Positions 25,905 through 35,507 of a stretch of 64,000 nucleotides of DNA are shown here, one piece after another. The DNA comes from JBARDN01 sp963755705 (lineage in GTDB: Bacteria; Desulfobacterota; Binatia; Binatales; Binataceae), in the NCBI GenBank assembly GCA_963755705.1, contig CAVWKW010000005.1:434001-498000 (forward strand), written 5' to 3'. A program made the translations under genes and the position numbers. Position 1 is the first letter of the stretch, and every line of letters begins with the position of its first letter. The notes under the pieces were generated by a model. It ran no database searches, was not told the DNA's origin, and saw nothing but the letters and a program-made list of their open reading frames with translations.

Positions 25905-27386
25905 ATGTGGGCCGACAAACTTTTGGCTGCACTTCTGGAAAATGGGTATTCAAAAGACTGGCCTAATAGAATCGCTGAGGGATTCAACGATTTGTACGGG
26001 TCACCGGACGGTCGATATCCTATTGGCGCGAAGAAGGTCGTGAAAGTCAGGGCGCCCGGGATGCCCGAAACCGACGACAGCCAGAACGTTCCATACGGCG
26101 CCCTGATTCATCCGAGCAATCCAAATTCCGGGGTCTATGGCGGCATGTCACTCGCGATCTTTCCCGTGACGGACGCGCCTTGTTTGCTGACCTTTGTCGT
26201 CGGAACGAACGGCCTCGCGCCAGACGAAAACGTGCTCGGTCGTCCGGGTCACGCGCGAAAGCTCAGCGCGCTATGCGGATGGCTCAATAGTAAGCAAGCG
26301 CATGGACGTTTGGTTGCGTGGGCCAAGCAGGAGCCTTCGCGTACTGATCTCGTCATTCCCGAAAATGTAAGCTCCGAGTTCTCGAACTATGCTTCAGTGT
26401 TCCGAAAATATGGTCGAGTCTTGTACGCAATTTATGTCCCGACCGGCGACAGGGAACAGACGCTCGAAGCCTTGACCGCATTTTTGGACCTGATGTTTGA
26501 AGAGCGCGGCGAAATTCCGATCAGGCAATATCAGGCCGCCCGCGATTTGATCCGGCAGCAGTGGCTGGAGCATCTGATGCCCGAAATTTCTGAAGCAGAT
26601 GCCGCGACTCTATTAGAACAACGGCGCTATGTCGTTTTGCAGGGGCCCCCAGGAACCGGGAAAACGCGGATGTCACGGGAGTTGATTCGAAACCACTACG
26701 GCGGGCGGGGACGCACGATCCAGTTTCACGCAAATACCACCTATGAAAATTTTGTCGGAGGTCTCGCACCGGACACCGCTGTTGGCGCATTAGGTTTGAA
26801 ATTTGCGCCGAAAAAAGGATTTCTGATCGACGCCGCCGAACAAGCAAACTCGATCAAGAAGCCCTATCTGCTGCATATTGACGAAATCAATCGCGCAGAC
26901 TTGTCAAAAGTTCTTGGGGAAGCGATCTATTTGCTAGAGGCCGATGACAAATCGACTCGAACTATAGATTTACCGTTCGACTTTGGTCCGCCTTTCGAAA
27001 CACATCTATCACTTCCGAAGAATCTGCATATCATCGGAACTATGAATACCGCTGATCGCAGTCTCGCGGTGGTTGACGTTGCGATCCGGCGGCGGTTCGC
27101 GTTTCAAAAGCTATGGCCGCAAATGAGGGTCGTGCGTGCGAGCGGCAGCGACACAATGCAGCATGCATTTGCCGAGCTTCTAAACATCTTTGTCGAGCAC
27201 GCTAGCGATGACGCATTCCAGTTGATGCCCGGCCATTCATATTTTTTAGACAGCGATCCAAAACAAGCAGGGCAACATCTGAGAGTCACGCTCGCCCCAT
27301 TGATCGAGGAATATCTTGCGCAAGGATACGTGACGTCGTTCGCGGAACCGCTGCGCTCCTACCTGCAATGGCTCAACACGCTGTGA
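25905..27386 (+). CDS. McrB-like AAA+ GTPase/ATPase of a type IV restriction system
   Basis: 493 residues from ATG 25905 with a strong GGGAGGGG ribosome site. The N-terminal ~200 residues resemble the MrcB/DUF3578 recognition domain. The C-terminal AAA+ domain has Walker A GPPGTGKT (about 246), Walker B LLHIDEINRAD (about 321) and the McrB signature MNTADRS (about 379). McrB-type motors drive DNA translocation and, with McrC, cut modified foreign DNA. It overlaps the next gene by 19 bases. Codon use looks less GC-biased than in neighbours, fitting horizontal transfer. Confidence 0.88.
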   Translation: MWADKLLAALLENGYSKDWPNRIAEGFNDLYGSPDGRYPIGAKKVVKVRAPGMPETDDSQNVPYGALIHPSNPNSGVYGGMSLAIFPVTDAPCLLTFVVGTNGLAPDENVLGRPGHARKLSALCGWLNSKQAHGRLVAWAKQEPSRTDLVIPENVSSEFSNYASVFRKYGRVLYAIYVPTGDREQTLEALTAFLDLMFEERGEIPIRQYQAARDLIRQQWLEHLMPEISEADAATLLEQRRYVVLQGPPGTGKTRMSRELIRNHYGGRGRTIQFHANTTYENFVGGLAPDTAVGALGLKFAPKKGFLIDAAEQANSIKKPYLLHIDEINRADLSKVLGEAIYLLEADDKSTRTIDLPFDFGPPFETHLSLPKNLHIIGTMNTADRSLAVVDVAIRRRFAFQKLWPQMRVVRASGSDTMQHAFAELLNIFVEHASDDAFQLMPGHSYFLDSDPKQAGQHLRVTLAPLIEEYLAQGYVTSFAEPLRSYLQWLNTL

Positions 27387-28873
27387 AAGCTGGTCAGCGA
27401 CAAAAGCCCGGTCATAGTGCGGTCGCGAGCCGCACGCGCCCGTTGCAGTTTCGTACTCTTGCAGAGGGCAACCTTCTCGAGATCGCGGATTCCGGGAGTG
27501 CGCGGCTCCCAACCGAGTTTCTACTGGGTGGACAAGCGCCCAGGAACCCGAGCGCGCAAGTCGCGCGATTGGCCGAGCAGTTCATCGATCAAAACGTCGA
27601 AAGGCTCCAATCGGTGGGAGTAGAGATGCGAACTCATTTCGACGGTTCTAGGGTCGATTTTGACTGCACCTCGGCGAATCGAATTGGTGCGGTTCCCCTA
27701 TTGTCACCATCGAGTGGGAAATTCGATTTCGGCTTGATCGTCCGCCCGCGATTCGGCTGGTCCGGCCTAGGTACAGTGATGAATGCCACCGGATGGCGGG
27801 TAGTTCCGTCGCCTTTGGGTGGACCGCTGCTTCCGCGCTCTGATCGTAAGATACCACCATGGCTGTTGTCTTCGATTGTTCTCTTTCGCCTGAAGAAATT
27901 ACTCGACAGCCTCGAACGGAAATTTGACCTTGTACGCGAATCACGCTCAGCCCCTCGCGGCAGTGTGGATTGGACGGGGTACGCGAATCGCCATATCAGT
28001 CGCGGACAGTTTCTCGAGGTCCCATGCCAGTTCCCAGACCTCCGTGACGATCGGAGATTAAGATCCGCAATCCGATTCGCGGTCGAGGCGCATCTTGGCA
28101 GCCTCGAAACCCAGCGTTTTGCCGGAATATATGTCCTCAAACTGATTGGGCTCTGCGAGGTGCTTCGCGATCGACTGCGCGACGTCGTGTCGCTTCGGCC
28201 ACGACCAGTAGAGATATTCGGATGGATGCGCGCAACGCTCAAATCAGAGAATTATTCCGGCGGGATCGAAGCTATTCAGTGGACCGTCGAAGAAAGAGGC
28301 CTCGGCGGATCGAGCGATTTACGCGGCCTGGCATGGTCAATGTCCATGGAGGAGTTTTTCGAGGCGTGGGCAGAGGTAATTGTAGCCGGAGTCGCGCGGC
28401 TCTCCGGCGGATTGCTCAAGACCGGACGTCTGCGCGAAACCGTAGTGCCGATTTCGTGGGATCCTCCATATCTCGGCTCACAAAAATCGCTCGTTCCGGA
28501 TGTCGTGCTAGAACGCGAAGACTTAACGCTGATCGTCGATGCAAAATACAAGCAGCACTGGGAGGAGATGCAGGATACTCGCTGGCGCAATCTCGATGAA
28601 TCGATTCGCGAAAGGCATCGGGAAGACTTACTTCAAGTGCTTGCCTACTCGACAACCGCGCGGACGCCAAGGGTTGTGGTCTGCTTGGCTTATCCATGTC
28701 GAGAAGATACTTGGATCTCACTGCGCGAACGCAAACAGTTATTCCATCGCGCGAACGTTCCGGCACAGAATCGTCGTATCGAGTTGCTACTGACGGCGTT
28801 TCCGCTCTCTACGCGATTGCTCGACGATGTGGTTGGCGAAACCGCAGCACAGATTGCTCGCATCGAAGTGTAG
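27368..28873 (+). CDS. McrC-like PD-(D/E)XK nuclease subunit
   Basis: 501 residues, start ATG 27368 inside the end of the McrB-like gene. The C-terminal half holds the nuclease core VPDVVLEREDLTLIVDAKYK (about 376-394; Asp, then D-x-K), the McrC active-site arrangement. The N-terminal half is the McrC wedge-like region. It would cleave DNA with its McrB-like partner. Confidence 0.85.
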   Translation: MAQHAVKAGQRQKPGHSAVASRTRPLQFRTLAEGNLLEIADSGSARLPTEFLLGGQAPRNPSAQVARLAEQFIDQNVERLQSVGVEMRTHFDGSRVDFDCTSANRIGAVPLLSPSSGKFDFGLIVRPRFGWSGLGTVMNATGWRVVPSPLGGPLLPRSDRKIPPWLLSSIVLFRLKKLLDSLERKFDLVRESRSAPRGSVDWTGYANRHISRGQFLEVPCQFPDLRDDRRLRSAIRFAVEAHLGSLETQRFAGIYVLKLIGLCEVLRDRLRDVVSLRPRPVEIFGWMRATLKSENYSGGIEAIQWTVEERGLGGSSDLRGLAWSMSMEEFFEAWAEVIVAGVARLSGGLLKTGRLRETVVPISWDPPYLGSQKSLVPDVVLEREDLTLIVDAKYKQHWEEMQDTRWRNLDESIRERHREDLLQVLAYSTTARTPRVVVCLAYPCREDTWISLRERKQLFHRANVPAQNRRIELLLTAFPLSTRLLDDVVGETAAQIARIEV

Positions 28874-28928
28874 CTGATGTGTGCCAATGAAGACCGCGCT
28901 TTGGTCAAATCAAGAACGAGGGGTAAAG

Positions 28929-29156
28929 ATGATGCGAAACACTAACAGTCACCTTCGGGTGTCCGAAAGCTTAGTGCTGCTGGCGCGATACGAGGTTCTG
29001 TCTAGCTTTCAGGTTCTTTCCTGGCGCCAGAGAGCAAAGGCAGTACGGATGCTGATAAAATCGCGGGAATCCGTACCGGCCGCGATGGAACAGGCAGCTC
29101 GGCGATTAACCGCCAAGAAGAGAGGGACGGTAAATGACCGAGAGAACCACCCGTAA
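28929..29156 (+). CDS. Small protein of unknown function beside McrBC
   Basis: 75 residues from ATG 28929, preceded by GAGGGG at 5 bases; the frame is open upstream to 28881. Basic and helical in look (LVLLARYEVLSSFQVLSWRQ). No family recognised. It overlaps the next small gene by 23 bases, and the two probably belong to the McrBC transcript. Confidence 0.55.
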   Translation: MMRNTNSHLRVSESLVLLARYEVLSSFQVLSWRQRAKAVRMLIKSRESVPAAMEQAARRLTAKKRGTVNDRENHP

Positions 29157-29388
29157 ATTGAAAAGAGTCGAGGAGTTGACCGCGCACCTCGAGAAACTCG
29201 CCAACGGATGGGCATCGGTGATCCACTGCAAGGCCGAGCGTTTCGGCGGACCTGCGTGTAACCGGGTGATCATGATCGTTTTCCAGGATTTCTATCAGCC
29301 GCCTCCCGACGAAAACTATGGAGAGTGGACGTCGTCAACAGACATGCTCTGCAGAAGATGCGCTATTGACCTCAAGCTCCTAGAATAG
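29134..29388 (+). CDS. Small protein of unknown function beside McrBC
   Basis: 84 residues from ATG 29134 with AGAGAGG upstream. The N-terminus is helical (KLKRVEELTAHLEKLANG); the C-terminus has CRRC and two further Cys, which could bind a metal. No known family recognised. It overlaps the preceding small gene. Confidence 0.5.
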   Translation: MTERTTRKLKRVEELTAHLEKLANGWASVIHCKAERFGGPACNRVIMIVFQDFYQPPPDENYGEWTSSTDMLCRRCAIDLKLLE

Positions 29389-29559
29389 CACTAGCGCCAG
29401 CGGGCGCCGTAAAATAGGTCAGACAGCCGCTTTTCTTCGTGCCTTCGTGTCTTGGTGGCCGGTTGATCCCTCGATATTGATTGCGGCACTGCGCTCTGTT
29501 ACCTTCAGTTATGGCGCGTCAGATTAGCACGCACGCGTTTCAGCTCTTACAAACGGACG

Positions 29560-29589
29560 AAAGCCCGCAGGTCAACTGCGGGCTTTTTG
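29560..29589 (+). terminator. Strong intrinsic terminator in front of guaB
   Basis: An 11-bp perfect stem (AAAGCCCGCAG/CTGCGGGCTTT) with loop GTCAA is followed by a T-run. It ends 18 bases before the guaB start, so it either ends an upstream transcript or acts as an attenuator in the guaB leader. The 171 bases before it hold no gene I can see. Confidence 0.85.
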
Positions 29590-29607
29590 CTTAAGGAGGG
29601 TCTCCAA

Positions 29608-31062
29608 ATGCCTCATTCGGAGCTTCGCGAAGGTCTAACTTTCGATGACGTTCTCCTGCTGCCGCAGTTTTCAGACCTGCTCCCCACTGCCTGCGACGTC
29701 GCTACCCAACTCACGCCCAAAATCCATCTGCGCATACCGCTGGTCTCCTCCCCGATGGACACCGTCACCGAATCACTCACCGCGATCACCCTTGCCCAGC
29801 ACGGCGGTATCGGATTTATCCATCGCAATCTCTCCGTCGAGCAGCAGGCCGCCGAAGTCGAAGCGGTCAAGAAATATGAAAGCGGGATGATCGCCGATCC
29901 GGTCACGGTGCATCCCGAGCAGCGGATCGGAGAGGCGCTCGCGATCATGGAGCGGCATCATATCTCCGGGCTGCCGGTGGTGAAGGAGGGCCGCCTGGTC
30001 GGAATTCTGACTAATCGCGACTTGCGCTTCGAAAAACGCCTCGACAAGCCGGTGCGCGACGTGATGACCACCAAGCTGGTCACGGCGCGCCCGGGCATCT
30101 CGCTCGATCAGGCCAAGGAAATTCTGCAGGCGCATCGAATCGAAAAACTTCTCCTCACCGACGAGCACGAGCGGCTGCGCGGACTTATCACGGTGAAGGA
30201 TATGGACAAGGCGACGCGGCATCCGCATTCGAGCAAGGACAGCCGCGGCCGCCTGCGCGTCGGCGCCGCGATCGGCGTCGGTCCCGAGCGCGAGGCGCGC
30301 GCGCTTGCCCTGCGCCGCGCGGGGGTTGACGTCCTTTGCATCGACACCGCGCACGGTCACACGCACAACGTGCTCGAGGCGGTCCGCGCGACCCGCCGCG
30401 AGTGTCCCGAGGTGGATATTATCGCGGGCAATGTCGCCACCTCCGAAGGCGCCAAGGCGCTGATCGATGCGGGCGCGGACGCGCTGCGAGTCGGGATGGG
30501 CCCCGGATCGATCTGCACCACGCGGGTGGTCTCTGGCGTCGGCGTCCCGCAAATCACGGCGATCATGGACACGGCGGCGATTGCGGAGCCGCGCGGAATT
30601 CCGATCGTCGCCGACGGTGGAATTCGCTTCTCGGGCGATATCACCAAGGCGATCGCGGCGGGCGCGACCTCGGTGATGATCGGATCGCTTTTCGCGGGCA
30701 CCGAGGAAAGTCCCGGCGAGACGATTCTCTACCAGGGCCGCACCTACAAATTGTATCGCGGGATGGGCTCGATCGGCGCGATGAACGAGCGCACGCATGA
30801 CCGTTACGGGATGCAGGAGGCTGCCGAGGGCAAGCACGTGCCCGAGGGAATCGAGGGCCGCGTGCCGCATCGCGGGTCGCTCGCGTCGAATATCGAGCAG
30901 CTCATCGGCGGCTTGCAATCCGGGATGGGCTATCTCGGCGCCGCCAATCTGGCCGAGCTTCGCCGCCGCGCGCGCTTTATCCGCGTGAGCGACGCGGGCC
31001 AGCGCGAGAGCCACGTGCACGACGTGTTCATCACCAAGGAAGCGCCGAACTATCGCCAGTAG
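29608..31062 (+). CDS. guaB: Inosine-5'-monophosphate dehydrogenase
   Basis: 484 residues from ATG 29608, preceded by AAGGAGGG; a TTG at 29587 in frame is inside the terminator. TIM-barrel IMPDH with two CBS domains (about 90-205) and the catalytic Cys in GPGSICTTRVVSGVGVPQ (about residue 302). It oxidises IMP to XMP, the committed step to GMP. The flap and C-terminus (GMGSIGAMNERTHDRYG) are complete. Confidence 0.95.
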   Translation: MPHSELREGLTFDDVLLLPQFSDLLPTACDVATQLTPKIHLRIPLVSSPMDTVTESLTAITLAQHGGIGFIHRNLSVEQQAAEVEAVKKYESGMIADPVTVHPEQRIGEALAIMERHHISGLPVVKEGRLVGILTNRDLRFEKRLDKPVRDVMTTKLVTARPGISLDQAKEILQAHRIEKLLLTDEHERLRGLITVKDMDKATRHPHSSKDSRGRLRVGAAIGVGPEREARALALRRAGVDVLCIDTAHGHTHNVLEAVRATRRECPEVDIIAGNVATSEGAKALIDAGADALRVGMGPGSICTTRVVSGVGVPQITAIMDTAAIAEPRGIPIVADGGIRFSGDITKAIAAGATSVMIGSLFAGTEESPGETILYQGRTYKLYRGMGSIGAMNERTHDRYGMQEAAEGKHVPEGIEGRVPHRGSLASNIEQLIGGLQSGMGYLGAANLAELRRRARFIRVSDAGQRESHVHDVFITKEAPNYRQ

Positions 31063-31092
31063 CCGCGCGACGTGCGGACGAGTGGGCGCGAT

Positions 31093-31974
31093 CTAGGGCA
31101 GCGACACTTCGCCGCGGATCACCTCGACCACATTGCCGCCGACGCGAACGGCGTGCACGCGCGAGGCGTCGAGGCTTGCGCGAACGAAGATTCTGCTGGG
31201 GCGCTGCACTTCGATACCTTGCTCGATCAGCACCTGCTCGCCCGGCTGCGCGACTCCGTTGCGAACCATCCAAGCCGCGGCGTCGCCCGCCGCCGATCCG
31301 GTCGCGGGATCCTCACCGCCGATGAATTGCATCCGCGCATGGAGCCGCGCCGCGGGGTCTTGGGTTTCACGTGAAACAAAATAGAACTGATGCGTCGCGG
31401 TACGTTCGAGGTAGGGAAGTACTCGCGCCTGATCGACGTGCAGTTTGGCAAACGAAGCCATCGAGATTATCGGCACGATCGCAAATGCCAGCCCGGTAGA
31501 AACGGTCTGGATCGGCAGCGATGCGTCGATCGCGCCGGGCGGCAATCCGGTGACGGCCGCAACCTCGCCGGCATCGTGAACGAAGCCAAATTCAGGATCG
31601 CGCTGAGTCATTTCGCCGAACAGCTCGCCCTCGCGATCGGTGAAATGAACCGGGATTTTTCCCACCTTCAGATCGAGCACAATATCCCGGCTCTGGCGCA
31701 TCTCAGCCAGCACATAGGCGGTGCCGAGCGTCGGATGGCCGGCGAACGGGAGTTCATAACCGATCGTGAAGATGCGCACGCTGACTCCGCGTTCGCGCTC
31801 GACGGCGGCGTCGCGCGGAAACACGAACGTGGTCTCCGAGAGATTCATTTCGCGCGCCAGCGCCTGCATTTCCGCGTCGCTCAGGCCGGCCGCGTCGGTG
31901 AAGACCGCCAGGCCGTTGCCCGAAAGCGCGTGGGAAGTGAAAACGTCGACGGTGACGAACGGATAACGCCTCAT
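31093..31974 (-). CDS. PhzF-family isomerase
   Basis: 293 residues. The N-terminus VDVFTSHALSGNGLAVF, AREMNLSETTFVFP (catalytic Glu) and GGEDPATGSAAG near the C-terminus are diagnostic of the PhzF/diaminopimelate-epimerase fold. Members isomerise phenazine or other small metabolites; no phenazine genes adjoin, so the substrate is unknown. Convergent with guaB. Confidence 0.9.
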   Translation of the reverse strand: MRRYPFVTVDVFTSHALSGNGLAVFTDAAGLSDAEMQALAREMNLSETTFVFPRDAAVERERGVSVRIFTIGYELPFAGHPTLGTAYVLAEMRQSRDIVLDLKVGKIPVHFTDREGELFGEMTQRDPEFGFVHDAGEVAAVTGLPPGAIDASLPIQTVSTGLAFAIVPIISMASFAKLHVDQARVLPYLERTATHQFYFVSRETQDPAARLHARMQFIGGEDPATGSAAGDAAAWMVRNGVAQPGEQVLIEQGIEVQRPSRIFVRASLDASRVHAVRVGGNVVEVIRGEVSLP

Positions 31975-32087
31975 CGCCGGAACTCTATCGGCGTGGCGCG
32001 CTCGTTTCCACGCGCGGCGCTAAATGCGTCTCGAAGATTTTTGCAGGCCATGTCACAATCCATACGCCGCGCGAGCGGCTACAAGCG

Positions 32088-33248
32088 ATGGCATCGGGCA
32101 ACAAAATCAGGGTCGGAGTTCTGTTCGGCGGACGTTCGGGCGAGCACGAGATATCGCTTCGCTCGGCGCTCAGCGTGATGTCCGCGATGGATCCGGCGCG
32201 ATATGAAATCGTGCCGATTGGAATCGATCGCGACGGCAAGTGGTACCTCGAAAACGACGCGCTCAAGCTGCTCGCCGAGGCGACGCCGCATCTGGCCGCG
32301 CTCTCGGCGGGAGATACTCCCGTCACCCTGCTGCCGCATCCGGATAGCCGCGCGCTGGTCAGGGCGCCCGCTCCAGGTGATCTCGCGCGAACTGGCGGAG
32401 CCGTCGCAGGCGATCTCGACGTCATCTTTCCCGTGCTGCACGGCACCTTTGGCGAGGACGGTACCGTGCAGGGGTTGCTTGATCTGACCGGCATTCCGTA
32501 CGTCGGCGCGGGCGTGCTCGGCTCCGCGATCGGGATGGACAAGGACGTGCAGAAGCGACTGCTGCGCGCCGCGAAGGTTCCCGTCGTGCGCTATCACGCG
32601 GTCGTGCGCGCCGAGTGGCAAGCCAATCGCGCGGCCGCGCGAAAGCTCGCGCGCGGGCTCGGCTACCCGGTGTTCGTCAAGCCCAACGCGGCCGGATCAT
32701 CGATCGGAGTCGGCAAGGTCAAACGCGCGGCCGAACTGGACGCCGCGCTCGAAGACGCGTTCCAGTACGACCGCAAAGCCCTGATCGAGGCCTCGTGCGC
32801 CGGCCGCGAGTTCGAGGTCGCGGTGCTCGGCAACGATCGTCCCGAGGCTTCCGTCGCAGGCGAGGTGATAGTGGCCGGTGCGCACGAGTTCTATAGCTAC
32901 GAATCCAAGTACGTCGATCCGATTGGCGCGAAGACAAAAATTCCCGCCGATCTTCCGGCCGCGATCATGCGCCGCCTGGGCACGATCTCGATTCGCGCAT
33001 TCAAGGCGCTCTCGATTCGCGGGATGGCGCGGGTTGATTTTCTGGCCAGCCGCGATCTCCGCCGTATCTGTGTCAACGAAGTCAACACGATTCCTGGCTT
33101 CACCTCGATCAGCATGTATCCGAAGCTGTGGGAGGCGAGCGGAATCCCCACCGGCAGATTGATCGATCGGCTGATCGAACTTGCGCTCGAAGAGCATCGC
33201 GAGCGCGAGAATCTCAAGTTCACCTATAATCCAAAATCGAAATCCTAA
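32088..33248 (+). CDS. ddl: D-alanine--D-alanine ligase
   Basis: 386 residues. VGVLFGGRSGEHEISLRSA at the N-terminus, VFPVLHGTFGEDGTVQGLLD, ATP-grasp loop FVKPNAAGSSIGVGKV and VNEVNTIPGFTSISMYPKLW are diagnostic. It makes the D-Ala-D-Ala dipeptide for peptidoglycan in the cytoplasm. The next gene, rdgB, starts 17 bases later. Confidence 0.95.
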   Translation: MASGNKIRVGVLFGGRSGEHEISLRSALSVMSAMDPARYEIVPIGIDRDGKWYLENDALKLLAEATPHLAALSAGDTPVTLLPHPDSRALVRAPAPGDLARTGGAVAGDLDVIFPVLHGTFGEDGTVQGLLDLTGIPYVGAGVLGSAIGMDKDVQKRLLRAAKVPVVRYHAVVRAEWQANRAAARKLARGLGYPVFVKPNAAGSSIGVGKVKRAAELDAALEDAFQYDRKALIEASCAGREFEVAVLGNDRPEASVAGEVIVAGAHEFYSYESKYVDPIGAKTKIPADLPAAIMRRLGTISIRAFKALSIRGMARVDFLASRDLRRICVNEVNTIPGFTSISMYPKLWEASGIPTGRLIDRLIELALEEHRERENLKFTYNPKSKS

Positions 33249-33265
33249 CTGGCCGCATTATCGCG

Positions 33266-33889
33266 ATGAAAGAAATCCTGGTCGCAACCACTAATCCCGC
33301 AAAGCTGGCCGAGTACCGCTTGCTGCTCGCCGCGTACGCGCTCGCGCCGATCTCGCTGGCCGACGCGGGTATCCGCGAGCATCCGGAGGAGACGGCTGCG
33401 ACCTTCGCCGGCAACGCGCTGCTCAAGGCGCACTTTTATTTCGCGCGCGCCGGAATCGCGACCATCGCCGACGATGGAGGCCTCGAAATCGACGCGCTTG
33501 GCGGCGAGCCGGGAGTCCGGTCTCATCGATGGCTCGGCAACGCGACCGAGGATTCCGACGAAGCGCTGGTGGCCGAGGTGATGCGCCGGATGGAAGGCGT
33601 CGAGGATTCGCGCCGCACCGCCAGACTGCGCGCTGCCGCGGCACTCACCTGGCGCGACGGTATCGAGATGTGCGAGCGCGTGGTCGAAGGATCGATCGAG
33701 GGAGTTATCGCGCGCAAGCCCTGGCACGAGCTCAAACCGGGCTTTCCTTATCGCGCGGTGCTCTATCTGCCGGACCGCGGATGCTACCTCGGCGAGCTGG
33801 GAGAGAATCGCGCGGCGCAGGTCAGCCAGCGACGCAAGACCGTCGAGCTGCTGGACGACGAGCTGAGGCGCATCGCAGGCCTGCCGTGA
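33266..33889 (+). CDS. rdgB: dITP/XTP pyrophosphatase (RdgB/HAM1)
   Basis: 207 residues with ILVATTNPAKLAEYR, the substrate motif TFAGNALLKA, ADDGGLEIDALGGEPGVRS and the end FPYRAVLYLPD, all typical of the HAM1 family. It removes non-canonical purine triphosphates. Likely co-transcribed with ddl. Confidence 0.92.
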   Translation: MKEILVATTNPAKLAEYRLLLAAYALAPISLADAGIREHPEETAATFAGNALLKAHFYFARAGIATIADDGGLEIDALGGEPGVRSHRWLGNATEDSDEALVAEVMRRMEGVEDSRRTARLRAAAALTWRDGIEMCERVVEGSIEGVIARKPWHELKPGFPYRAVLYLPDRGCYLGELGENRAAQVSQRRKTVELLDDELRRIAGLP

Positions 33890-33923
33890 CTGATGGTCCG
33901 CGGCGTGCGGGGGGATTTGCAGG

Positions 33924-34256
33924 TTACCAACTGGCGCCATCCAACTTCCTGATGACCGCTTGAGCCAGAATCTCAGGAGGCATTATCCGGGCGTTTACCG
34001 CCATTCGAGGACCGGCAGGATCGGTGGAGAGCCAGTGCGTTACGCAGCCGCAATTCTCGCAGCGGTGAAATCCGATCCTGTGATTCATCCATGAATAGAC
34101 TTTGGTCGAGCCTGAAATGGCGACGTCTTTCCGCTGGTAATACGCCCATAAGGCGCCGTAACGGAGGCAGATGGAACAGTTGCAGTCCGTGACGTTCCGC
34201 GGCGCATGGGCAATTTGTAATTTCACCTTACCGCAGTGACACGACGCCTCGATCAT
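33924..34256 (-). CDS. GFA/CENP-V-type zinc protein
   Basis: 110 residues with the Cys pattern of the glutathione-dependent formaldehyde-activating family: CHCGKVKL, CNCSIC and CENCGC. The fold binds two zinc ions. Most members are not proven formaldehyde enzymes, so the function stays open. Single gene, convergent with rdgB. Confidence 0.88.
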   Translation of the reverse strand: MIEASCHCGKVKLQIAHAPRNVTDCNCSICLRYGALWAYYQRKDVAISGSTKVYSWMNHRIGFHRCENCGCVTHWLSTDPAGPRMAVNARIMPPEILAQAVIRKLDGASW

Positions 34257-34331
34257 GGGTTCACCAATACTCTATCGAATCGCGCCCGGCTATCTATAAT
34301 TCGCCGCGCACAGTAAAATTGCGCAATCCTG

Positions 34332-35504
34332 GTGGACCACAAGCGCAAGGGCCGAATCGTCGTGCTTCATCTCGCCGCGCGATACCCATTCGCGGGCGTC
34401 GTCTGGCAGCTACTGCATCACCTGATCGGCTTTCGCGAACTTGGCTTCGACGTCTATTACATCGAGGATCATCGCGCCCATTGCTACGACCCGGTCGCCG
34501 GCACCATAACGCGCGACCCGTCGCGCAACCTGCGGCTCCTGGGCGGCGTGCTCGAGCGCTACGGTTTCGGCGGACGCTGGGCGTTTCTGGATTCCGTGCG
34601 CGAGGAGTACGTCGGGATGCCGCGCATGCGATGCCTCGAACTTATCCGCGGCGCCGACGCTGTGATCAATCTGTGCGGAGCGACCGAGCCGCGCGAGGAG
34701 CATCGCGCCGCGCGCTGCCTGATCTATCTCGAAACCGATCCCGGCACGTTTCAGATTGAGTACTCGCGCAAGATCCCGCCCGCGGTGGAGTTCGCGTCGG
34801 CGCACAAACTGTTTTTCACCTACGCCGCCAATATCGGCGCGCCCGATTGCAAACTTCCGGCGGCGGGAATCCATTGGCATACCACCCGGCCTCCGGTGCT
34901 GCTCGACGATTGGCCCACCGGCGTTGGCCCGGCCAAGCCGCGCGCGTTCACCACGGTTGGAACCTGGCGCAACCACGGCAGCGATTTGGTGATCGGTGGC
35001 GATACCTACTATTGGTCCAAGCACGTAAACTTTCAGCGGATGCTCGAAGTCGCGCGCGAGGCGGCGCAGCCGATCGAGATCGCGACCGATCTCAATTCCG
35101 GTCCCGACTACGACGCCGCGCTGGCGGGCGGATTCTCGATCACGCCGGTGATGCCGATGTCGCTGGATATCGATGCGTATCGCAACTATATCAGCACCTC
35201 ACGCGGTGAGTTCACCGTCGCCAAAGATATCTACGCACGCACCCGCTCCGGATGGTTCAGCGACCGCAGCGTATGCTATCTGGCGGCGGGACGTCCGGTC
35301 GTGACCCAGCGCACAGGATTTGAGAAGTTCGTACCCGAGGGCGACGGTCTTTTGGGTTTCGACACGGCCGGCGAAGCGGCCGATGCGATTGGGCGCGTCA
35401 ACGCGGACTATGCGCGGCATGCGCGCGCGGCGCGCGAGATCGCGGCGGAATATTTCGGCGCCGCGAAGTTGCTCGGTGCGATCGCCGAGGCGATTGGGGT
35501 ATAA
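34332..35504 (+). CDS. Putative glycosyltransferase (GT-B, GT4/CgeB-like)
   Basis: 390 residues from GTG 34332. An N-terminal Rossmann-like region with a Gly-Phe element (LIGFRELGFDVYYIED) is followed by a C-terminal half with VCYLAAGRPVVTQRTGFEKF and GDGLLGFDTAGEAADAI, the pattern of GT-B glycosyltransferases that track sugar-nucleotide donors. No signal peptide. Donor and acceptor unknown. It ends 3 bases before the MscS gene, suggesting co-transcription. Confidence 0.7.
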   Translation: MDHKRKGRIVVLHLAARYPFAGVVWQLLHHLIGFRELGFDVYYIEDHRAHCYDPVAGTITRDPSRNLRLLGGVLERYGFGGRWAFLDSVREEYVGMPRMRCLELIRGADAVINLCGATEPREEHRAARCLIYLETDPGTFQIEYSRKIPPAVEFASAHKLFFTYAANIGAPDCKLPAAGIHWHTTRPPVLLDDWPTGVGPAKPRAFTTVGTWRNHGSDLVIGGDTYYWSKHVNFQRMLEVAREAAQPIEIATDLNSGPDYDAALAGGFSITPVMPMSLDIDAYRNYISTSRGEFTVAKDIYARTRSGWFSDRSVCYLAAGRPVVTQRTGFEKFVPEGDGLLGFDTAGEAADAIGRVNADYARHARAAREIAAEYFGAAKLLGAIAEAIGV

Positions 35505-35507
35505 GCG

